Below are positions 1 to 9,811 of a DNA stretch of 33,673 bases, in pieces (position 1 is the stretch's first letter; every line of letters starts with the position of its first letter). Origin of the DNA: Lacrimispora sp. (GTDB lineage: Bacteria; Bacillota; Clostridia; Lachnospirales; Lachnospiraceae); the NCBI GenBank assembly GCA_029256305.1, contig JAQSYE010000073.1:1-33673 (forward strand), read 5' to 3'. A program made the translations under genes and the position numbers. The notes beneath the pieces are model-generated. The model was not told the DNA's origin, searched no databases, and was given only the letters and a program-made list of their open reading frames with translations.

Positions 1-1
1 T

Positions 2-1072
2 ACAGATAACAGTCTCTGGATCAAAATCCAGCAGGGTTTGAGGGAAACCGAGGCACTTATGAACCAGAAGCAGTATAACATGGTCATGATCAAAGCTCGC
101 CAGACTCTGGAATATATGATTCATTTTCTTGCCGAAAAGGCGTTGATTGTGGAAACCGATCTGGCAGACAGCATTGACCAGTTATATGAAGGCCGATTTA
201 TTTCCCCGGCTGTCAAAGACCACTACCATCGGATACGGGTACTTGGCAATAAAGCAGTACATGAAGGCAATGACAGCCCCTATGATGCTTCTGAAGCCAG
301 CAAACTGATTGCTGCGGAAGTCACTGCCTTTACAAACGCATTTCATAAAAGCCGTCAGGGCGCACAACCCCAGAAACCACGCACTGCGAGTGTACAAGCC
401 GCTCCCATGTCATCAAGAGCATCTTCTCAGAGAGTCGCTACAACCTCAGAGGAGCCCAGAAGAACAGGAACACCACAAAGATCGGCTCCCGGTTCATCCC
501 ATAGAGCAGCTCAGGGTTCCGGTTCCGGCTCCAGATCACCGCAAAGGCCTGCACAGGGTTCTGCCCCAAGGAACGACAGACGTCCGGCTCCTCAAAACAG
601 AAGCAGGCGCCGTAACAAAAAAAGGAAGAATGATTTATCCGGATTATTAAAACCGTTTCTTATATTTATGCTTCTTTTTGTAATCGTGCTGATTATCGTA
701 AAGCTGATACCAGGGAAAGATAAAAAGGACGAGACTGTACCTACTCAAGTTTCCACTGAGATCACTTCAGAAGCAGTATCCACCACTGCAGAAGCTGCCA
801 CCGAGCCTACCGAAGCAGAGACAGATCCTCCTAAAGTTTATACAACTAAGAGCAAACTTAACGTTCGGTCTAAACCTGCCACCGACGGCACAAAGCTTGG
901 AAGCCTGGCTTCCGGTACCGTTGTGGAGTATGTGGATACCTATGATGATAAATGGACTGTTGTCATGTTTGAAGGCAAACAGGCCTATGTAGCAACTGAA
1001 TTTTTAACGGTAACAGAAGGAACCGAAGAATCAAAAGCAACTTCAGAAAGCACAAAAGCCACCAATCAATAA
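2..1072 (+). CDS. DUF4145-like N-terminal domain + basic low-complexity linker + single TM + extracellular SH3 domain protein (5' partial)
   Basis: The listed ORF starts at a TTG at 38, but the frame stays open to the window edge (TDNSLWIKIQQGLRETEAL...). 'RVLGNKAVHEG' is DUF4145-like; TM 'FLIFMLLFVIVLIIVKLI'; SH3 'KLNVRSKPATDGTKLGSLASGTVVEYV'. Confidence 0.75.
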   Translation, partial: TDNSLWIKIQQGLRETEALMNQKQYNMVMIKARQTLEYMIHFLAEKALIVETDLADSIDQLYEGRFISPAVKDHYHRIRVLGNKAVHEGNDSPYDASEASKLIAAEVTAFTNAFHKSRQGAQPQKPRTASVQAAPMSSRASSQRVATTSEEPRRTGTPQRSAPGSSHRAAQGSGSGSRSPQRPAQGSAPRNDRRPAPQNRSRRRNKKRKNDLSGLLKPFLIFMLLFVIVLIIVKLIPGKDKKDETVPTQVSTEITSEAVSTTAEAATEPTEAETDPPKVYTTKSKLNVRSKPATDGTKLGSLASGTVVEYVDTYDDKWTVVMFEGKQAYVATEFLTVTEGTEESKATSESTKATNQ

Positions 1073-1079
1073 TATTATA

Positions 1080-1124
1080 AAGCGAAGAATCAAAAGCTAA
1101 TAACTTTTGATCTTCGCTTTTTTT
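1080..1124 (+). terminator. Rho-independent terminator after the DUF4145/SH3 gene
   Basis: AAGCGAAGAATCAAAAG / CTTTTGATCTTCGCTT stem (one bulge) followed by a T run. Confidence 0.85.
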
Positions 1125-1293
1125 ATGTATATAATGCATAAGTAAAGTACCGTTGGCATACCTTATATTTATGTCAAAATTCGATCATAATATGATTTTT
1201 TCCAAATTACTATGGAATTTTTTTTTAATTGTAGTATTATTATTAATTAGAACCTTTTCATTTAGTTCACAATTCACATAAGGAGGGCAAAAA

Positions 1294-1605
1294 ATGGATG
1301 CTGTGATTGATAAAATATCTGAGATCGAATCAGCTGCCACTTCCATCATGGAACATGCCAATGAACAGAAGAAGGCGTTTGCAAAAGAAATGGAAGAACG
1401 AACTGCTGCATTTGATGCCCAGTTGGAAAATGAAACAGAAACAGAAATAGAGAAACTGAAAGCAGGTATGGAAACCAAAATGAACCAGCGCCTAAAAAAG
1501 CAACGGGATGAATTACAGAAAATTTTAGAGGCCATGGAGAAAAACTTTGAAGTCCATCATACCCAATATGCAGAAGAACTATTTAATAACATGATAAAGG
1601 AGTGA
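1294..1605 (+). CDS. V-type ATPase peripheral-stalk coiled-coil subunit (subunit H/G, NtpF-like)
   Basis: 103 aa charged coiled coil at the head of the V-ATPase operon; RBS AAGGAGGG upstream. Confidence 0.75.
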   Translation: MDAVIDKISEIESAATSIMEHANEQKKAFAKEMEERTAAFDAQLENETETEIEKLKAGMETKMNQRLKKQRDELQKILEAMEKNFEVHHTQYAEELFNNMIKE

Positions 1606-1609
1606 ATCA

Positions 1610-2656
1610 ATGGGAAACCTGTTATCCTACAGCGGTTTAACAACCAAGGTACGGGCGATGGAAAGCCATCTGATCTCCGACAGCCAGTTTAGGGATATGG
1701 CAGCTCTTGAAACAGCTTCCGATGCAGTGGAGTATTTAAGGCATTTAAAGGCCTATGATGGCCTGTTCTCCGATCTGGACGACGAAAAACTTCACCGGGG
1801 TGCCATTGAACAGCGTCTTATCCTGTCTCTGTATCAGGATTTTGCAAAGCTCTACCGTTTTTCTAACTTAACACAACGTAAATTTTTAGACTTATATTTT
1901 ATGCACTTTGAAATCGATATTCTGAAAAAATGTTTCCGTAACGCCATGGGACAAAACCGGCTGGATATTGATCTTTCTGTATTCAGTGACTTTTTTTCCA
2001 GACACTCTTCACTGGATTTGATGAAGCTTTCCTCTTCCTCTAATTTACATGATTTTATAGCAAATCTGGATGGCTCCATTTATTATGAACTTCTGGCACA
2101 TTTAGAAGAGGAAACTGAAACTACCCTGTTTGATTATGAAATGCATTTAGATCTTCTTTATTTTAAAACAATATGGAAAGTAATGAGTAAATATCTAAAC
2201 AAAAAGTCACAGCAACTTTTGATTCAGAGTTTTGGCAGTAAACTGGATTTACTAAATATTCAATGGATTTACCGTTCCCTTAAATATTACCACTTGCAAT
2301 CTGCCGATATTTATGCACTTCTTATTCCTTTCCATTATCACTTAAAAAAAGAGCAGACTACGAAGATGGTAGAGGCCGGGACTATGGATGAATTTTTTTC
2401 TGTTCTAAAAACTACTTATTATGGTCAGAAGGCCGATATGGACGTAGGGGAGAAACCAGATTTAGAACAGCTTACCAGTGAAGTTCTTGATAAAATATAC
2501 CGTTCCACAAGCAGACAGAATCCTTATTCCATCGCAACATTAAATTCCTATCTTTATTTAAAGGAGGAGGAAATTCAAAAAACAATAACACTCATAGAGA
2601 GTATCCGGTATCAGCTGAAACCGGAAGAAATCATCTCCTATGTAGTGAAACAGTAA
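1610..2656 (+). CDS. ntpC: V-type ATP synthase subunit C
   Basis: 348 aa; 'NLLSYSGLTTKVRAMESHLIS...' N-terminus and position between H and I subunits. Confidence 0.85.
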   Translation: MGNLLSYSGLTTKVRAMESHLISDSQFRDMAALETASDAVEYLRHLKAYDGLFSDLDDEKLHRGAIEQRLILSLYQDFAKLYRFSNLTQRKFLDLYFMHFEIDILKKCFRNAMGQNRLDIDLSVFSDFFSRHSSLDLMKLSSSSNLHDFIANLDGSIYYELLAHLEEETETTLFDYEMHLDLLYFKTIWKVMSKYLNKKSQQLLIQSFGSKLDLLNIQWIYRSLKYYHLQSADIYALLIPFHYHLKKEQTTKMVEAGTMDEFFSVLKTTYYGQKADMDVGEKPDLEQLTSEVLDKIYRSTSRQNPYSIATLNSYLYLKEEEIQKTITLIESIRYQLKPEEIISYVVKQ

Positions 2657-2673
2657 AGGGGGTAGCTTTTCCT

Positions 2674-4602
2674 GTGATTGAAAAAATGAAGTTTTTGAGT
2701 ATCACCGGCCCGAAAGAAGATATTGACCGGGTTATAGATACCTATCTGTCCAAATATGAAATTCATTTAGAGAATGCGTTGTCCGAACTAAAAACAGTTA
2801 AGGATTTAAGACCTTATATCGAAACCAATCCATATAAGGACACGTATCAGCGCGCCCAGGAGCTGTCCAAACTTCTTCCTGATAACAACACAGATTTAAG
2901 TGTAGCGAATATATCCATTGAAGAAGCTGCAAAAATCGTTGAGGAGATCGGCTCTCAGGTAGAAGAACTTACTGCCTCCCAGACAGCGATTCAGGAGAAG
3001 CTTAATGCATTAGGCCAATCTCTGGAAAAAATCTTTCCGTTCACGGGACTGAATTACGATTTGAGCTCCATATTACATTTTAAGTACATTAAATTCCGTT
3101 TTGGGCGTATTTTACATGAATACTATAACAAGTTTGAAAGCTATGTTTATGACACCATAGACACAGTCCTTTATAAATGCCGTGAGGATGAGGAATACGT
3201 CTGGCTGGTTTACTTTGTTCCCGAGACATTATCAAACCAGATTGATGCCATCTATTTGTCCATGCATTTCGAACGGTTCTTTGTGCCTGACGAATATAAG
3301 GGGACACCTTCCGATGCCATTCATTCCCTTCAAGATAAAATAAAGGTGCTTGAGACGGAACAGAATACAATTAAAAAGAAATTGTCCCAGATACTGGAAA
3401 CAAGACGGGGTGAGCTTTTATCAGGGCTGCAGCGTCTGGAAATCTTCTCTACCAATTTTAATGTGAGAAAGCTTGCTGCATGTACCAAACAGAATATCAA
3501 TACCTTTTACATCCTCTGCGGCTGGATGAGCTGCCGGGATGCCAAAGCGTTTCAGAAAGAGATCTCCGATGATGAGAAGACCTTCTGCATTGTGGAGGAT
3601 GATCACAGCAACATTATGAGCGATCCGCCCACCAAACTCCTAAACCCCCGGCTGTTTCAGCCATTTGAACTGTTTATAAAGATGTATGGACTCCCGGCAT
3701 ATAACGAGATTGACCCCACTATTCTCATTGGAATTACTTACTCATTCCTATTTGGATTCATGTTCGGGGATGTTGGTCAGGGACTTTGCCTTCTCTTTGG
3801 AGGATTTCTTCTTTTCCATCTGAAAAAAGCAAGCATGGCTGCCATCATCTCCTGCTGCGGATTCTTTTCCACAATATTTGGATTCCTATTTGGAAGCGTC
3901 TTTGGATTTGAAGATGTGATACATGCCGTATGGCTGCGGCCCATGGAACATATGACCAACCTGCCGTTTATCGGTAAGCTTAATACCGTATTTATTGCTG
4001 CAATCTGCATTGGTATGGGAATCATACTTCTTTCTATGATTCTGAACATTATAAACAGTGTCCGGTCGCACGATCCGGAAAGAACGTTTTTCGATACCAA
4101 CGGCGCTGCCGGACTGATCTTTTATGCAAGCCTTGTCCTTACCATTGTACTTTATATGACAGGCAATCCCATTCCAGCATCCGCAATTTTATTTTTAATG
4201 TTCGGTCTTCCGCTTGTAGTTATCTTCTTTAAAGAACCGCTCACCGCCCTGTTAGAAAAGAAGGCTGCGGTACTGCCAGAAGGAAAAGGTATGTTTGTAA
4301 TACAAGGATTTTTCGAACTCTTTGAAGTTCTTTTAAGCTATTTTTCCAATACGCTGTCCTTTGTCAGAGTGGGGGCGTTTGCAATCAGCCATGCCGCTAT
4401 GATGGGAGTCGTATTAATGCTCTCCGGTGCAGAGGCTGGTAACCCAAACTGGATTGGCGTGATCTTCGGCAATTTATTTGTCTGCGGTATGGAGGGACTG
4501 ATCGTAGGAATTCAGGTCCTTCGTCTGGAGTATTATGAATTATTCAGCCGTTTCTACCGTGGAACCGGTCGTGCATTTAAACCTTACGGAAAGAAAAATT
4601 AA
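2674..4602 (+). CDS. ntpI: V-type ATP synthase subunit I (a-subunit homologue)
   Basis: 642 aa with soluble N-terminal half and multi-TM C-terminal half ('GITYSFLFGFMFGDVGQGL', 'SNTLSFVRVGAFAISHAAMM'); GTG start with GGGGG RBS. Confidence 0.92.
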   Translation: MIEKMKFLSITGPKEDIDRVIDTYLSKYEIHLENALSELKTVKDLRPYIETNPYKDTYQRAQELSKLLPDNNTDLSVANISIEEAAKIVEEIGSQVEELTASQTAIQEKLNALGQSLEKIFPFTGLNYDLSSILHFKYIKFRFGRILHEYYNKFESYVYDTIDTVLYKCREDEEYVWLVYFVPETLSNQIDAIYLSMHFERFFVPDEYKGTPSDAIHSLQDKIKVLETEQNTIKKKLSQILETRRGELLSGLQRLEIFSTNFNVRKLAACTKQNINTFYILCGWMSCRDAKAFQKEISDDEKTFCIVEDDHSNIMSDPPTKLLNPRLFQPFELFIKMYGLPAYNEIDPTILIGITYSFLFGFMFGDVGQGLCLLFGGFLLFHLKKASMAAIISCCGFFSTIFGFLFGSVFGFEDVIHAVWLRPMEHMTNLPFIGKLNTVFIAAICIGMGIILLSMILNIINSVRSHDPERTFFDTNGAAGLIFYASLVLTIVLYMTGNPIPASAILFLMFGLPLVVIFFKEPLTALLEKKAAVLPEGKGMFVIQGFFELFEVLLSYFSNTLSFVRVGAFAISHAAMMGVVLMLSGAEAGNPNWIGVIFGNLFVCGMEGLIVGIQVLRLEYYELFSRFYRGTGRAFKPYGKKN

Positions 4603-4623
4603 TTATTTCAGGAGGAAACCACT

Positions 4624-5055
4624 ATGTCAACATTAGTAAAATTCACATTAGCAGCTGCATTACTTTTAAGCATCGCAATCCCGTTCGGAGCATTCGCCAT
4701 TGGGGAGAAATCTAAAGGGCGCTACAAGAAAGCGCTTGGAATTAACTTACTCCTCTTCCTTGGAACAATCGCCGTTTCCGGTATTTTTCTCTTTAACGGA
4801 CAGGCGGACGCTGCAGAAGCCGCAGGAAGCACCGCGGCAAGCGTTGCAGGAATGGGATATTTAGCTGCCTCTCTTTCCACTGGTCTTGCCTGCATCGGCG
4901 GCGGAATCGCTGTCTCCGCAGCCGCAAGTGCTGCACTGGGCGCCATCAGTGAGGATAGCTCCATACTTGGTAAATCACTGATCTTCGTAGGTCTTGCCGA
5001 AGGTGTTTGTCTCTATGGCCTGATCATATCCTTTATGATCTTAGGTAAATTATAA
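4624..5055 (+). CDS. ntpK: V-type ATP synthase membrane rotor subunit K (4-TM, one carboxylate)
   Basis: 143 aa; C-terminal hairpin 'GLACIGGGIAVSAAASAALGAISED...GLAEGVCLYGLIISFMIL' is a typical c/K-subunit hairpin. Confidence 0.92.
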   Translation: MSTLVKFTLAAALLLSIAIPFGAFAIGEKSKGRYKKALGINLLLFLGTIAVSGIFLFNGQADAAEAAGSTAASVAGMGYLAASLSTGLACIGGGIAVSAAASAALGAISEDSSILGKSLIFVGLAEGVCLYGLIISFMILGKL

Positions 5056-5327
5056 TGACCGGTATGAGACTGGCGGGTGTGGAAGGCGCTGTCGTTCATG
5101 AAAAAGCAGAATTGAAGAGCCAGCTTGATAAGGTTCTGGCCGACAAAGAGATCGGGATCATCCTCATGACGGAGAAATTCGGAAAAGAATTTCCGGACAT
5201 CATCAATGATGTGAAATTAAACCGCAAGCTGCCGTTAATTATTGAAATCCCTGACCGCCACGGTACCGGCCGCAAGCCCAACTTTATCACGGACTATGTC
5301 AACGAAGCAATCGGACTAAAACTATAA
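5055..5327 (+). CDS. ntpG: V-type ATP synthase subunit F, apparently N-terminally short
   Basis: 90 aa; 'GMRLAGVEG...IGIILMTEKF...LPLIIEIPDRHG' matches the F subunit; ATG overlaps the ntpK stop by 1 nt (taATG). Confidence 0.85.
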   Translation: MTGMRLAGVEGAVVHEKAELKSQLDKVLADKEIGIILMTEKFGKEFPDIINDVKLNRKLPLIIEIPDRHGTGRKPNFITDYVNEAIGLKL

Positions 5328-5343
5328 GAAAGAGGTGGTCATC

Positions 5344-5946
5344 TTGACAACTGAGGAAAAATTGCAGCACTTCCTTGAGTTTTGCATGGAAGATGCCAGA
5401 TCCCGCAGTGCAAAGATGCTTGATGAATATACTGCTGCCTTAGAGCAGACCTTTTCAGAACATCAAGAGGATGCAAAGCGCAGATCAAAACAGCAGATGG
5501 CATCAGAAAGCGAACAGATCGAACGGGAGATTAATAAACGTCTCTCCTTAGAGCAGATCGGCACAAAACGTGAATTTGGAAAAAAGCAGGATGAGTTAAA
5601 AGAAAAACTGTTTTTGGAATTAGCAGATATTGTGAAAAACTTTATGGATACCCCCCAGTATACACAGCTTCTTCAAAAAGAAGTCAAAGAAGCAAAAGAG
5701 CTGGCCGGAAAAGAATTTATCACCATTTATATTGATCCTGCTGACGAGGAGAAAATCCGGGGCTTATCCTTACCAGAAAGCGCTGATATCCGGGTCAGTG
5801 AGTATTCCTTCATGGGAGGAACCCGGGCTGTGATTCCCTCCAGACACATTTTAATCGACAACTCCTTCCAGACTAAGCTGGCAGAAGCCAAACGGGATTT
5901 CCGGTTTAATATCAAAGATCTGATGGGAGGAACGGAAAATGACTAA
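5344..5946 (+). CDS. ntpE: V-type ATP synthase subunit E
   Basis: About 200 aa helical stalk protein with an E-type C-terminal region; TTG start at 5344 preferred over GTG 5335 because AGAGGTGG is then correctly spaced. Confidence 0.85.
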   Translation: MTTEEKLQHFLEFCMEDARSRSAKMLDEYTAALEQTFSEHQEDAKRRSKQQMASESEQIEREINKRLSLEQIGTKREFGKKQDELKEKLFLELADIVKNFMDTPQYTQLLQKEVKEAKELAGKEFITIYIDPADEEKIRGLSLPESADIRVSEYSFMGGTRAVIPSRHILIDNSFQTKLAEAKRDFRFNIKDLMGGTEND

Positions 5947-7705
5947 TACAGGCACCATTTCCGGCATTAACGGCCCTGTCATCTATTTAAAGGGCGATCC
6001 TGGATTCCAAATGAATGAAATGGTCCATGTGGGAAAGGATCATTTAGTGGGCGAGGTCATCGGACTTACGGACCGTCGGACCATCGTTCAGGTATACGAA
6101 GAGACCAGCGGTATAAAACCAGGGGAAACGGTTACTTCCACAGGTTATCCTGTTTCCGTAACTCTGGCCCCTGGAATTCTCAACAATATTTTTGACGGTA
6201 TTGAGCGCCCCTTAAGCGAGATTGCAAAGACAGGTGGAGCTTATATTGACAGGGGAATACACGTAGATTCCCTTGATGCCCAAAAGCTCTGGCAGACTCA
6301 TATTATAGTAAAAAAAGGCGACCATCTGCTTCCCGGCGCAATCATTGCAGAAGTGCCGGAAACACCCGCCATTGTTCATAAAGTAATGATTCCTCCTGAT
6401 GTGGAAGGTATTATTCTCGATGTAGTAGAAGACGGGGCTTATACCATCTCTCATCCGCTTATTACGCTAAAGCTTTCTGACGGAACAGAGAAGCAGCTGA
6501 CAATGACACAGAAGTGGCCCATCCGGGTTCCGAGACCTACTTTAAAACGTTATCCCGCAACCAAGCCGCTTATTACCGGGCAGAGAATTATTGATACACT
6601 CTTTCCACTTGCCAAAGGCGGTACTGCCTGTATTCCAGGAGGCTTTGGTACAGGAAAAACCATGACCCAGCATCAGATTGCCAAATGGTCCGATGCGGAT
6701 ATCATCATTTATATCGGCTGCGGAGAACGCGGCAATGAGATGACTCAGGTACTGGAGGAATTTTCACAATTAATCGATCCTCGTTCTGGCAACCCGTTAA
6801 TGGACCGAACCACCCTGATCGCCAATACTTCTAATATGCCGGTAGCCGCCCGTGAAGCCAGCCTTTATTCTGGCCTTACCTTGGCAGAATACTATCGGGA
6901 TATGGGATATCACGTAGCGATTATGGCAGATTCCACCTCGCGGTGGGCAGAGGCCCTGCGGGAATTATCCGGCCGTCTGGAAGAGATGCCTGCAGAAGAA
7001 GGATTTCCTGCCTACTTAGCCTCACGCTTATCCGCTTTCTACGAGCGCGCTGGCATGATGCAGAATATCAACGGAACGGAAGGCTCCGTTACTATTATCG
7101 GCGCAGTATCTCCTCAGGGAGGCGATTTCTCCGAGCCTGTTACACAAAACACCAAGCGCTTTGTCCGCTGTTTCTGGGGTCTTGACCGAAATCTAGCCAA
7201 TGAGAGGCATTTCCCTGCAATTCACTGGCTTAGCAGCTATTCCGAATATTTAACTGATCTTGCTCCATGGTATCTGGAGAAAGTTGATAAAAAATTTGTA
7301 GATTACAGAAACCGCATGGTATTTATCCTGACCCAGGAAAGCAGCCTGATGGAAATCGTCAAGCTGATTGGCGGAGATATGCTTCCTGATGATCAAAAAC
7401 TGATTTTAGAGATTGCAAAGGTCATCCGAATCGGATTCTTACAACAGAATGCCTTTCATAAAGAAGACACCTGCGTTCCTATGGAAAAGCAGTTTAAAAT
7501 GATGGACTTGATTCTCTATCTGTATAAAAAGTCCCGCTCCCTGGTTTCAATGGGTATGCCCATGTCCGTATTAAAAGAAGATCCTGTTTTTGAGAAGATC
7601 ATATCTCTTAAATACGATGTGCCAAACGATAGGCTGGATATGTTTGATGATTATAAAAAACAGATCGATGACTTTTATGATTCCGTCATAGAACGAAATG
7701 CATAG
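5939..7705 (+). CDS. ntpA: V-type ATP synthase catalytic subunit A
   Basis: 588 aa; P-loop 'GGFGTGKT', '[16 protein letters not shown]', '[31 protein letters not shown]'. Confidence 0.98.
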   Translation: MTNTGTISGINGPVIYLKGDPGFQMNEMVHVGKDHLVGEVIGLTDRRTIVQVYEETSGIKPGETVTSTGYPVSVTLAPGILNNIFDGIERPLSEIAKTGGAYIDRGIHVDSLDAQKLWQTHIIVKKGDHLLPGAIIAEVPETPAIVHKVMIPPDVEGIILDVVEDGAYTISHPLITLKLSDGTEKQLTMTQKWPIRVPRPTLKRYPATKPLITGQRIIDTLFPLAKGGTACIPGGFGTGKTMTQHQIAKWSDADIIIYIGCGERGNEMTQVLEEFSQLIDPRSGNPLMDRTTLIANTSNMPVAAREASLYSGLTLAEYYRDMGYHVAIMADSTSRWAEALRELSGRLEEMPAEEGFPAYLASRLSAFYERAGMMQNINGTEGSVTIIGAVSPQGGDFSEPVTQNTKRFVRCFWGLDRNLANERHFPAIHWLSSYSEYLTDLAPWYLEKVDKKFVDYRNRMVFILTQESSLMEIVKLIGGDMLPDDQKLILEIAKVIRIGFLQQNAFHKEDTCVPMEKQFKMMDLILYLYKKSRSLVSMGMPMSVLKEDPVFEKIISLKYDVPNDRLDMFDDYKKQIDDFYDSVIERNA

Positions 7706-7719
7706 GAAGGAGGCAGACA

Positions 7720-9123
7720 ATGGCAATCGAATATTTAGGCTTAAGTGCAATCAACGGACCCCTGGTTGTTTTAGAAGGAGTCCAGAATGCTGCCTTTGAC
7801 GAAATCGTGGAAATGACAGTAGCAGGAAAAACACAAAAACTGGGACGTATTATTGAAGTTTATGAAGATAAGGCAATTATTCAGGTGTTTGGCGGAACCG
7901 ACGGACTGGCACTTAGAAACGTCCACACCCGGCTGACCGGACACCCGATGGAACTTGCCGTTTCAGAAGACATGCTGGGAAGAACTTTTAACGGCATAGG
8001 AGAACCCATTGACGGACTTGGCGATATCAACTCAGATATCTATCTTGATATTAACGGAAAACCATTAAATCCCGTAACCAGGGAGTATCCAAGAGATTAT
8101 ATTCGTACCGGAATCTCAGCCATTGACGGCCTGATGACTCTAATCCGCGGCCAGAAGCTCCCCATATTTTCCGGAAACGGGCTTCCCCACGATGAATTGG
8201 CGGCACAAATCGTACAGCAGGCATCTTTAGGTGATGATTCTAAATCAGAGGAAAAATTCGCCATAGTATTTGCAGCTATGGGCGCGAAATACGACGTGGC
8301 AGATTTTTTCCGCCGTACCTTCGAGGAAAGCGGCGTATCCGATCACGTGGCAATGTTTATTAATCTGGCCAATGACCCGGTGGTAGAACGTCTTATCACA
8401 CCAAAAGTGGCTCTTACTCTGGCAGAATATCTGGCCTTTGAAAAAGGGATGCATATTCTGGTTATTTTAACGGATATGACCGCCTATGCCGAGGCACTTC
8501 GTGAGGTATCTTCCTCCAAAGGAGAAATCCCCTCCCGAAAAGGATATCCCGGCTATCTCTACAGTGAGCTGGCTTCCATCTATGAGCGTGCAGGTATCGT
8601 CAAGGGAAGGCATGGATCAGTTACCCAGATCCCTATTTTAACCATGCCAAATGATGACATAACCCACCCAATCCCAGACCTTACCGGTTATATCACAGAG
8701 GGACAGATCGTTTTAGACCGGAACTTATACGGGCAGTCCGTTTATCCGCCCATTAACGTGCTCCCCTCCTTAAGCCGTCTGATGAAGGATGGCATCGGAG
8801 AAGGCTTCACCAGGGCCGACCACCAGGGCGTAGCTAACCAGCTGTTTTCCTGCTATGCCAAGGTAGGTGATGCAAGAGCGCTGGCTTCCGTAATTGGTGA
8901 AGATGAGCTTTCTCCCATCGATAAGAAATATCTGGTATTCGGCAAAGCGTTTGAAGGCCGTTTTGTTGGACAGGGAAATCACACCAACAGAAATATTATT
9001 GAAACATTAACCGTCGGTTGGGACCTTCTTGGTCTTCTCCCAAGAGCAGAGCTGGACCGTATCGACACCAAAGTATTAGACCAGTATTATAAGGAAACCA
9101 CCGCTGAAGCTTTAGGCGAATAG
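7720..9123 (+). CDS. ntpB: V-type ATP synthase regulatory subunit B
   Basis: 467 aa; '[36 protein letters not shown]', '[17 protein letters not shown]'. Confidence 0.98.
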   Translation: MAIEYLGLSAINGPLVVLEGVQNAAFDEIVEMTVAGKTQKLGRIIEVYEDKAIIQVFGGTDGLALRNVHTRLTGHPMELAVSEDMLGRTFNGIGEPIDGLGDINSDIYLDINGKPLNPVTREYPRDYIRTGISAIDGLMTLIRGQKLPIFSGNGLPHDELAAQIVQQASLGDDSKSEEKFAIVFAAMGAKYDVADFFRRTFEESGVSDHVAMFINLANDPVVERLITPKVALTLAEYLAFEKGMHILVILTDMTAYAEALREVSSSKGEIPSRKGYPGYLYSELASIYERAGIVKGRHGSVTQIPILTMPNDDITHPIPDLTGYITEGQIVLDRNLYGQSVYPPINVLPSLSRLMKDGIGEGFTRADHQGVANQLFSCYAKVGDARALASVIGEDELSPIDKKYLVFGKAFEGRFVGQGNHTNRNIIETLTVGWDLLGLLPRAELDRIDTKVLDQYYKETTAEALGE

Positions 9124-9134
9124 GAGGGGTCAGA

Positions 9135-9755
9135 ATGAATCCGAATACATTTCCAACCAAGGGAAATTTAATCCTTGCGAAGAACTCCCTGACATTAGCC
9201 AGACAGGGCTATGAGCTGATGGATAAGAAGAGGAACATCCTGATCAAAGAACTGATGAGCTTAATTGATGAGGCAAAGGGAATTCAGTCGGAAATTGACG
9301 TGACGTTTACCGCTGCGTACAAAGCTCTTCAGAAGGCGAACATCGAACTGGGAATTAATTACGTCCAGGACATCGCAATTGCCGTACCCATTGACGACAG
9401 GGTGCGGATCAAGACCCGAAGCATTATGGGAACTGAGATTCCGTTAGTGGAACACGAAGAAATGCCTCTGAATTTAACCTACGCTTATTACAGCACCAGA
9501 GAATCCCTTGATGAAGCCCGTTACCATTTTGAACGGGTTAAAAAGCTTTCCATAAAACTTTCCATGGTCGAAAACTCTGCTTATCGTCTGGCTAACAGTA
9601 TTAAAAGGACACAAAAGCGGGCCAATGCATTAAAGAATATTACCATCCCCCGATACGAGACTCTTACCAGAAATATCACCAATTCTCTGGAGGAAAAGGA
9701 TCGGGAAGAATTTACAAGGCTTAAAGTTATTAAGCGTACCAAAAAAAGTATGTGA
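9135..9755 (+). CDS. ntpD: V-type ATP synthase central-stalk subunit D
   Basis: 206 aa; 'NTFPTKGNLILAKNSLTLARQGYELMDKKRNIL' and 'RANALKNITIPRYETLTRNI'. Confidence 0.96.
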   Translation: MNPNTFPTKGNLILAKNSLTLARQGYELMDKKRNILIKELMSLIDEAKGIQSEIDVTFTAAYKALQKANIELGINYVQDIAIAVPIDDRVRIKTRSIMGTEIPLVEHEEMPLNLTYAYYSTRESLDEARYHFERVKKLSIKLSMVENSAYRLANSIKRTQKRANALKNITIPRYETLTRNITNSLEEKDREEFTRLKVIKRTKKSM

Positions 9756-9760
9756 TGAAA

Positions 9761-9809
9761 ACAGAGCTGCGATGCCAAATATAATGGCTTCGCAGCTCTG
9801 TTGTTTTTC
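9761..9809 (+). terminator. Terminator at the end of the V-ATPase operon
   Basis: Perfect 12-bp stem ACAGAGCTGCGA / TCGCAGCTCTGT then TGTTTTT; a weaker U tract on the other strand could also serve the convergent LOG gene. Confidence 0.85.
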
Positions 9810-9811
9810 TA

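Noticed and set aside
309-650. 113-aa ORF overlapping the DUF4145/SH3 gene in another frame
   Set aside because: It is an alternative frame of a low-complexity coding region with no RBS or family resemblance; the main frame is clearly coding.
1185-1535. 116-aa minus-strand ORF over ntpH
   Set aside because: Antisense shadow of a coiled-coil gene with Ser/Phe-rich composition typical of a non-coding frame.
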